Below are positions 1-64,000 of a stretch of 64,000 bases of DNA, piece by piece (position 1 is the stretch's first letter; every line of letters starts with the position of its first letter). The DNA is from Phocoena phocoena (Eukaryota; Chordata; Mammalia; Artiodactyla; Phocoenidae): the NCBI RefSeq assembly GCF_963924675.1, contig NC_089220.1, forward strand, positions 159,563,270-159,627,269. Reading direction: 5' to 3'. The notes beneath the pieces were generated by a model. That model saw only the letters and a list, made by a program, of their open reading frames with translations, had not been told where the DNA came from and did not search any database. The position numbers and the translations under genes are program-made.

Positions 1-175
1 GCCTCTCTAGATGGTGGCCAAGGAAGGCCTCCTTGAGGATGTTGAAGATGTCGAGGATGGCGATACTTGAGCAGAGGCTGGAACCGAGGGAGGGAGCAGG
101 TCACACAGAAACCTGGGGGGGAGTGTTCCAAGCAGAGAGCAAACAGCAAATTCAGTGGCTCTGAGATGGAAACGT
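1..175 (-). repeat. L2 (LINE2) 3' remnant
   Basis: Phrases such as GGAAGGCCTCCTTGAGGA, TTGAGCAGAGGCTGGAAC and GTGTTCCAAGCAGAGAGCAA match the reverse of the L2 3' region as I know it. Diverged and cut by the window edge. Confidence 0.45.
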
Positions 176-296
176 TTCTTATTTGGGTTTTCTACATTTG
201 TGATTTAGGAGTTTTATATCAAAATATAAATTTGTGGTTTCCCTAGGACAGTCTGAAACCTGCTGTCCTACATGACAGCAATCTTTTTTTAAAAAA

Positions 297-299
297 TAC

Positions 300-335
<36 letters not shown>

Positions 336-336
336 T
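297..336. repeat. (TA)n(CA)n compound microsatellite
   Basis: About nine TA units pass directly into about nine CA units; likely polymorphic in length. Confidence 0.9.
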
Positions 337-1104
337 GTACATGATATGTATATTATTATAACATTATTAATAATATTATTTTATATATACATTATATATG
401 TAAAAAACACAGTGCAACCTCCAGCACCCAGGCTATATACTCTGGCACCAAAGGAAAAAACCACAGTATTACAATACTGTAGTTTCTTAGTATTGGGGAG
501 GTTAAAGGGGTCTCTAGGAACCCTCAGCCACAGGTAGCTGGAGCAGAGTGGTGGGTGGCAGCCTCATCAACTCTGCCCAGTGTTTGCCAGGGGCCACGGC
601 TGGGAGGGCCTGGGAACGGCCTGTGCCCTGACAGACTCCTGACCCGCCTCCATCTTCCACCACAGGGACCACCACACACACCACATTCCAGGGCAAAGAA
701 AGGGCATAGGGTCGAGGCCTGGTCTCTGGGTCTGAGTGCCATGGCAGTGCCCCAGGGCCCTGAAGGAGGCCTTGTGGACTGGGTGGACACTGTAGGGACC
801 AGAGATTCTTTCCCCCAAAAGGGAAGGTGAGATGTGAAGGTATTATTACCAGAGTGCGTGTGGAGGTTCCGAGTCCTCTCACGTGCTGTGCCGCCCTCTC
901 CAGCAGTGTCCTGGGGCTGAAGGATGGCTGCCCTCACTGTGCGAGGTGTGTGTTCTCTAGAAAAGCTTGGATTTCATAAGACAGTGATTCAGCTTGTTCT
1001 CAATGCCTAACCTAATCGTCAATATTAAACTGAATGTTGATGCAAGAACAGTGAAGTTCTTTGAATTCATTACAATTGCAGTTGTCAGTAAGAAACATTT
1101 GTTA

Positions 1105-1350
1105 GGGTACCTATGTTCTAGGCACTACAGATACAGAAAATGATGGTAACATTTCTAGAAGGCTTCAGAGTTTGCAAAGATCTTTTATATTTTTAATATA
1201 GAAACAAGCCTATAAGATCAGTGGGGCAGATATAATAGATGAGGAAAGATACTCAGAGGTGAAGGGACTTGCCCCGGGTTATGCAGGTAGTCATTCATGG
1301 AGCATACAGACTTGCATACAAGATGTCTAACATCTAATTTCCTGTACTTT
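1105..1350 (-). repeat. MIR SINE remnant
   Basis: Contains the reverse MIR core: GATGAGGAAAGATACTCAGAGG, then AGGGACTTGCCCCGGGTTAT. Ancient and diverged. Confidence 0.6.
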
Positions 1351-1869
1351 CCATTGTATCTAGATGATAATTGTTATGGAGTCTGTCTTTGAAGAGCTTA
1401 TTTTTGAATTAGTCTCTTAAATTTTTTTTGTGGAATATCATGAATTGTTTTTGGTGGGAATCAGTAAAAACTGAGTAAGGGTTAAAGGTTACTTGTGTGT
1501 TAATGAGGTTGGGCTAAGCACATACTCAGGTACTTTTAATGCCGTTTTAACTAAAATTATGAGCAGAGAGAGGAGAGAAAGAGTTGGTCATAGAAGATTA
1601 CAAGAAAAGAGAAAATGAGCGTAAGGTAAAGAAAATAGAGTCATTAAATGTGTTCTTATTCTTCTACAGAATATACAGTTAATTGCTGGTTTATAAATGG
1701 TTTTGAGATAGCTGACTTCCTTTGAAAGTGCTCCTTCAGTTACTGATATTTCTAAGATGTTTATTGTTTGATCCATCTAAGATGGTTCAGTTACTCTTGA
1801 CCTGGTCACAAGTTTTCTCCTCCTCCCCTGAAATAAAAAGTATCTATAGAAACAGTAAACTGAGGAGTG

Positions 1870-1937
1870 GAATATCATTTTAAATTTTATTATGAAAAAT
1901 AAAGGAATGAAATATCATTTTAAATTTTATTGTGAAA
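1870..1937. repeat. 40-bp tandem duplication
   Basis: ATATCATTTTAAATTTTATT followed by R-TGAAAAA occurs at about 1871 and again about 1911, differing by one or two bases. Confidence 0.75.
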
Positions 1938-2164
1938 AAAGTAGCATTTTATTATAATTTTATTTATTATGTAAAATAATGTTCCTAATTGTTCTAAAGC
2001 CAGATTCCCTCCTTTTCCCTGTTATTTTGCCCTAGAATATAAGGTTGACATCTGATACTCAGATATTTTACGTAGAAATTTTAGAGGCTATAAATCTTTA
2101 ATATTTTGAAACTGGAAAAAAGCCCTCCCTACAAATTGTTCACCACCATATATTAATACTTGAT

Positions 2165-2515
2165 CTTTTACAAAGCATTTTTTGAGGTGTATGAAATATA
2201 ATGCATACATAAGTAAGATATACATGTAGAGTTGAGCAAATAATTATAAGGCAGACACCTGCATTATCACCACACAGGTTAAGAACCAGAACACTGCTGG
2301 CATCCACCAGCCTTCCCCCACCAGCTGCCCCTCTCAGTTCACAAGCCTTCTCCTTTCCCTTGGAGGTAACTACTATCATATTATTCTCTTGTTTTTTAAA
2401 GAACAGCATGATTGCTTATATATACAGCCTTAAACAATATTGGTTAATTGTATTTTGAACTGTGTATAAATGGAATCATACTGTGTACATTCTTTTGTGT
2501 CATAATTTTGTCTTT
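2165..2515 (-). repeat. Old L1 3' fragment
   Basis: GGTTAAGAACCAGAACACTG, then GTATAAATGGAATCATACTG, resemble the reverse complement of old mammalian L1 3' sequence. Confidence 0.5.
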
Positions 2516-2744
2516 CAACATATAATGCATGTGATTAATTTGTTACAGATGATCTTGTAAAATATATATTATTAGCCCATTTTACAGTTGAGAATATAGT
2601 GGCCCAAGAGGGTTAAGATTGACTTCCTGATATTGTAGGCTAGATGCTGGGATAAAAATGCTCAAGTCTCCTTACACCCTTGAAGTGGGTATCAAAGAAG
2701 CCTGGTCTGCCAGCCGAAGTGTTTAACATGTGTAAGTATGGAAC

Positions 2745-2880
2745 TTAGTGAACCCCTGTCTACAACATTTTTACTAAATATAACCTCTGTAAGGGCACAG
2801 ATACCTGTCTGTTTTGTTCACTGCTGTATTCCCAGTATCTGGTACATATAGACACCTAGCAAATATTTGGTGAGTGAGTA
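2745..2880 (+). repeat. L2 3' end
   Basis: TGTCTGTTTTGTTCACTGCT, then GTATTCCCAGTATCTGGTAC and AGCAAATATTTGGTGAGTGAG match the forward L2 3' terminus. Confidence 0.65.
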
Positions 2881-3069
2881 GCTACTGTCAGCTGAATGCC
2901 ATGAAGCATACTGTACGGATGAAAGAAGTAGCATTAATATTTAGCTAGTTCTCTTATTGTGTTGATAAGAGGGCTCTTAACCCTCATCCTTCATAAATGT
3001 ACTGGGTCCAGTTATGTATGCAAGGCATTCTGGTTGATAGGTAATGTGAATAGAAGACATCAGTGTTTT

Positions 3070-3680
3070 CTTTTGATGCATAACAAATTACTACAGATGT
3101 AGTGGCTTAAATTTAGTGTTTCACTCTTTTATTATCTCCCAGTTCTGTAGGTCAGAGTCCATCGTGTGACTAGGTTCCCTGCTCAGGATCTCACAAGGCT
3201 GAAGTCGGGGTTGGCTGGCTGTCTTCTCATCTAGAGCTCAGGGTCCACTTTTAAGCTCATTCCTGTTATTTGGCAGAATTCAATTCCTTGCAGCTATAGG
3301 ACTGAGGTCCCGGTTTTCTACTTGACTTTTGGCCATGAGCTGCTCTCATTGACTTACAGTCACTCTCCAGTTGTTACTTGTGACCCCCTTCCATCTTCAC
3401 AGCCAGCAGTGGCGAGTCAAGCCTTTCCCCTTCTGCAGCTGGCGCAGGGGGCAGGGGCTGGTAGGGATCTGCCTTTGAAGGGCTCATGCGATTAGATTAG
3501 GCCCATCAGGGAAGTCCAGGATAATCTTCCTATTTTAGAGCCAACTGATTAGTAATCATAACTGCAGCTGCCAAGTCCCCTTGCCATGTAAAGTAACTGG
3601 GTGTGCTTTCTTATATTCACAGTCCCAGGGGTTAGGGAAGGAAGTCTTGAGAGGCCATTTTTAGAATTCTGCCTAACACA
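3070..3680 (-). repeat. MaLR (MLT1-type) LTR
   Basis: About 600 bp resembling the reverse of an MLT1-type LTR: ATAACAAATTACTACAGATG, CAGTTCTGTAGGTCAGAGTC, TTAGATTAGGCCCATC, CCTTGCCATGTAAAGTAAC and TTCTGCCTAACACA. A solitary, noncoding, ancient retroviral-type LTR. Confidence 0.75.
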
Positions 3681-3857
3681 AGTAATAATGATGCTCTATA
3701 ACAGAAGCTCTGTGACAGCTTAGGTGCAGTCCAGGGTCGTTTGGGACTTACTCTTTAAGAGGTATATCAAATGCTGATGATAGGATAGAGGCTAGGTGTA
3801 GATGTACATTTACTATTTGCTTCCCTGGGTTGGAGTTCTTTGGTTCTTTTGGTTTAC

Positions 3858-4065
3858 GGTCGACCCTTGAACAACACAGGTTTGAACTGCACAGGTCTGC
3901 CCGTACTCAGATTTTTTTCAATAAGTATACTGTCGGTCCTGTAACCATGGATATGGAGGACTGACTGTAAGGGGCTTGAGCATCCTCAGATTTTGGTATC
4001 CACAGTGGGTACTGCAACCAATCCTCTGTGGATACTGAGGGACAAGTGTACTTGTATTCATGATT
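3858..4065. repeat. Tigger/MER2-like DNA transposon remnant
   Basis: GGTCGACCCTTGAACAACAC at the left, and TTTTGGTATCCACAGTGGG with GATACTGAGGGACAAGTGTA at the right, are phrases of pogo/Tigger nonautonomous elements. No transposase frame. Confidence 0.55.
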
Positions 4066-5321
4066 TTCTGCCTTTTGGTAACTGTTAGGACAATTTCGGA
4101 ACCCTAGCAGTGTAACATAGGCGGTCTCCTACTTAAGGACAAGATAGATTCTAGTGAATAAATGGTTTTATGTGTAAGTCCATAGTGACTCAGTGAGGGG
4201 TTATTTAAGATTGCTTCCCTGAATGTAATTCTCCCAGATAGGAAAACCTGGCTCCAAAACTATTGTCCTTATTTCAAATACATATTCTATGAGGAGTGTT
4301 TTTCAAACATAGAACAATTTTGACTGCATTGAAAAATGTTGAGGTGGGAAATCTCCATCCTTGATGATCTTCACAAGTGTTAGAAGGAGGACCCCTTAGT
4401 AACCTTGACATCTACACTTAGCAGCCCATCAGTCTTTCTTAGATTGTGTGGATTGGAAAAGGTGGTATCTGTAGTCATCCCTGGTTGGTGCATCAGTAAC
4501 AGTTTCACTCCGTTCTTCTAAATTATGTCAGAGTTCTTTTATTTAATGAGTCATTTTTTTATCCTTGCTTGCTAATTGATGATTTTATAGATACTGCATT
4601 TTTTTACATGTCACATTTTAATTTTTTCGCTTACGAAATGTCAATAAAATTTTTCATTTTTTATAGTTTTGTATTGTCAGTTCTTTTTTGACCATTATTT
4701 TACCATTTTCAATTTTAAGGTAATCTTTACTTTTATTCCCATTGCAAAACATTGTTTTTGGCCCACTATGCAGTAGAGTTAATAGTGTTAAAACTAAAAA
4801 TTAAGCCCAAGCATAGGAAGCATCTTTTAATAGAGAAAATGAACTAAAATAAGTAATTTGCTGCTTACCAGCACTGCCTTTTGGTTGTAACAGAGTTCAG
4901 AGCTCTTGCTCCTGAACACATTTTGTTTCTGAATTTGAGAATTTGTAAGTGGAAAGTTTGTACATACAGGTATCTTTCTATTCCGGCTCCCAGAAAAGAT
5001 GACTTGGAGGAGACAGTGTTTAAATCTAAATCTGACCACCTACGTTATTTCCCATTTTTGGTTTTTTAAAGTATCTTGTCTATAAGCAAATCATAATTGA
5101 ATGCTAGAGGGTTGAAAAGTGCTCCTCTTGGGTGCTCTTCCCAAGGCCTAACCATTTCCAGAGTGGTTGGGTATTTGAACAGGTTAAAGAAAAAGAACAT
5201 ATTTAGGTATATCTTTTAGGCAGTTAAGTGAAATTATGCAGTGAGACTCCAAACTATGCTGAGTTAAAATATTCATTTAAAAAATTTATTAAGGTGGACT
5301 CCATTAAAAGCAATACATGAG

Positions 5322-5524
5322 GGGCTTCCCTGGTGGCGCAGTGGTTGGGAGTCCGCCTGCCGATGCAGGGGACATGGGTTCGTGCCCCGGTCCGGGAGGA
5401 TCCCACATGCCGCGGAGCGGCTGGGCCCGTGAGCCATGGCCGCTGAGCCTGCGCGTCCGGAGCCGCAATGGGAGGGGGGCCACAACAGTGAGAGGCCGGC
5501 GTACCGCAAAAAAAAAAAAAAAAA
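5322..5524 (+). repeat. CHR-type SINE, short form, with target duplication
   Basis: The tRNA-derived head GGGCTTCCCTGGTGGCGCAG includes a pol III A box, and a B box (GGGTTCGTGCC) follows; the tail is poly-A. The target duplication AAAAGCAATACATGAG at 5306-5321 recurs intact at 5525-5540, so the insertion is fairly young. Confidence 0.95.
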
Positions 5525-5984
5525 AAAAGCAATACATGAGTACATTCTCACTGAGGAAGAGTCAAACAATATATAAGTCCTGTATGTGGAGTGAAATGGG
5601 AAAGTCTCCCTGGATTCCTACCTTGCACAGATCCCTTTCCCTCAGCAGAGAGAAGGGAAGCCCTATTTTGCTGGTCATTTCTGTTTACATATACATGCAG
5701 TGGCTATATTGAGACATTAACTTTGTTGATGTAAAACATTTGAGCACATAATTAGCATATCATGTTGAAATTATGGTACTGAATTGCTGATTTTTCAGTA
5801 TCAAGTAAGTTGTGTATTCTAGAAATGTGTGTATATGGCTTAAGGGAAGATTAGAGGAGCAAATATCATCATCATGTTGGATGGAAGTTCTGGAAGTAGG
5901 TATTCAGAACTTAAAGATAATAAATGTATCACTTCTGATTGTTGATCTAGAGCCTGGCCAAATTTAGTCATTTAAAAAAATTTT

Positions 5985-6100
5985 GTTTTTTCTTTTGGCA
6001 GTGATGTGTGGCTTGTGGGATCTTAGTTCCCTGAGGGATTGAACCCAGGCCCACGGCAGTGAAAACTCCGAGTCTTAACCACTGGACTGCCAGGGAATTA
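5985..6100 (-). repeat. tRNA-type CHR SINE fragment
   Basis: The reverse reads CCCTGGCAGTCCAGTGG, TTAAGACTCGGAG and a B-box-like GGGTTCAATCC; diverged, older than the poly-A-tailed copies. Confidence 0.7.
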
Positions 6101-6109
6101 AAAAAAATT

Positions 6110-6300
6110 TAATTTAAATTTAAGTATGATATACGTGCTGACTGGTGAATGTAGAGGTGAATTCTCACAAAGTGGGCACACCTGTGTACCCAGTAAAAGA
6201 GTGCTCCTACCAACCAGGAACCTCTGTTCTCCAGTCGCTGAAGTTAACTGCTGTCCCGGCTTCTACAACACCTAATTCTGACAGCCCTTTTACATCTAGT
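6110..6300 (-). repeat. Old L1 3' fragment
   Basis: GTGAATTCTCACAAAGTGGG, then ACACCTGTGTACCCAG resemble reverse L1M 3' sequence. Confidence 0.5.
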
Positions 6301-6704
6301 TTTACTAGGATAGGCTTGTGATCAGTTAAGATTTAAATTATGTCATGAACTAGGACTTTTTTTTCTAAAGGCATTTTTAGCTGAAACCTGGAGGGACCCC
6401 AGGCTGATCCGGGAGCTCATGTAGTACCTTACTTTGAAGCTCCTTCTCCATTGATGCCTTGTTCCCTCTCCACTCCACCAAACCATGTCAATTCTCTATA
6501 GAATTTGTGTCCAGATAAATGAAAAAATTTTTCTTTCTTAGGTAGTGTATATTCAAGTCTCTACTTTCTTTGTAATACAGGTGAATATTTTTTATGTTAT
6601 TGCTGAAAAATAGCTCTTATATCTGTACTATTTTATTTAATCTTCCAGTCTATAGAAGTTCATTATGATATCTAAGTTGACTTAAAATAACTTAATAGTT
6701 TCTT

Positions 6705-6843
6705 TTTTTTTTTTAACATCTTTATTGGAGTATAATTGCTTTACAATGGTGTGTTAGTTTCTGCTTTATAACAAAGTGAATCAGCTATACATATATCCCC
6801 ATATCTCCTCCCTTTTGTGTTTCCCTCCCACCCTCCCGATCCC
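6705..6843 (-). mobile_element. Severely 5'-truncated L1 tail with 22-bp target duplication
   Basis: Poly-T, then ATCTTTATTGGAGTATAATT and TATATCCCCATATCTCCTCC, is the reverse of a cetacean-type L1 3' end. The flanks 6683-6704 and 6844-6865 are identical over 22 bp (TAAAATAACTT...TTTCTT), a clear target duplication. The body is only about 140 bp. Confidence 0.93.
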
Positions 6844-7335
6844 TAAAATAACTTAATAGTTTCTTATTGTAACTTTTTTTTCTATAAAGAAACCTGGCAC
6901 AGTGATATTACACTATTTGGGTGATATTTTTGCTTCACCATGTTTGTTTTTTAAGTATGTAAATAAGCTTTTAAATATTTAATATAATAGTAATCGAACA
7001 AATATATATACATGGATACATGGAGATATTTTATTGGTTACTAATTACAATTAAAAGTAAACAACGAAAGAATTTGGAGGGAACATAGGAAAGTCTGACT
7101 GAGGCCTCCCAGACAATGACATCACGTGGAGAGGGCTGCTTGCTCTTTTTGGGGTGAGGATACAAGGTAAAGAGTCAGAGCATGTGAGGTTGATTTCCCA
7201 CCTCCCTTCTATCACCAGCGTGTCGGGTAAGTGTCTTTCATTCTGTGTATGTATCTATATAATCCTAAACTGCAAAAATGAAATAAGGATTTTTCGTTTT
7301 TTAATGCCAGACTTGAGTTAAATCTTTTGTTTTAA

Positions 7336-64000
<56,665 letters not shown>

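Noticed and set aside
514..937. Overlapping open frames on both strands (up to 137 codons) as a gene
   Set aside because: No recognisable protein, no splice links to CUL2, and overlap in several frames is expected in GC-rich DNA; kept only as an unexplained patch.
5322..5395. tRNA gene suggested by A and B boxes
   Set aside because: The boxes belong to the tRNA-derived head of the SINE; no cloverleaf is kept and many copies exist.
5254..5712. Open frames over the CHR SINE (also at 8875-9597, 21900-22181, 22208-22706, 27049-27452, 30473-30739, 41389-41706, 47882-48240)
   Set aside because: All translate SINE sequence with its poly-A tail; the same peptides recur at every copy.

Overview
The window is mammalian nuclear DNA, most likely from a cetacean. 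Two things show this. First, coding blocks with GT-AG junctions spell out one conserved vertebrate gene, CUL2 (cullin-2), across almost the whole window on the + strand. Second, the introns carry many tRNA-derived SINEs of the CHR type, both the short form (head 'GGGCTTCCCTGGTGGCGCAG') and the long form (about 300-340 bp), plus L1 tails typical of cetartiodactyls. CHR SINEs occur in whales, hippos and ruminants; this mix and density, together with the absence of any BovB or Bov-tA element I can recognise, points to whales and dolphins. Species is not determinable by eye.

Gene layout. Eighteen consecutive internal coding exons lie between 7380 and 63814. They encode residues 41-702 of a 745-residue cullin-2 with no frameshift or stop, and every junction phase fits. 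The first 40 codons and promoter lie left of the window. The last 43 codons and the 3' UTR lie right of it. Exons 1-8 here give most of the N-terminal cullin repeats, which hold elongin C and the VHL-box receptor. Exons 9-17 finish the repeats and give the four-helix bundle, the alpha/beta (RBX1-binding) region and winged-helix A. Exon 18 carries the start of winged-helix B with the NEDD8 acceptor lysine (K689). All splice sites are GT-AG except the donor of exon 14, which is GC (GCAAGT).

Regions. 1-7379: end of an upstream intron with L2, MIR, MaLR LTR, Tigger and CHR remnants and an unexplained GC-rich patch. 7483-15038: a nested L1 complex, including a twin-primed (internally inverted) L1 with target-site duplication, itself hit by a SINE. 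15134-25823: mostly ancient L2/MIR/L1 with several CHR SINEs. 25907-36583: the largest intron, with two arrays of one 10/11-bp minisatellite in opposite orientation (31325-31557 and 32982-33735), the most unusual structure here. 36681-50094: compact exon clusters (exons 5-14) separated by L1-rich introns. 50173-63697: long introns between the last exons, with MaLR, L1, MIR and CHR elements and a perfect 18-bp hairpin just after the GC splice site.

I see no second protein-coding gene, no RNA gene and no prokaryotic-type system. The remaining long open frames are repeat, SINE, L1 or minisatellite artefacts. Repeat family names are from memory of consensus sequences and were not checked by a masking program.
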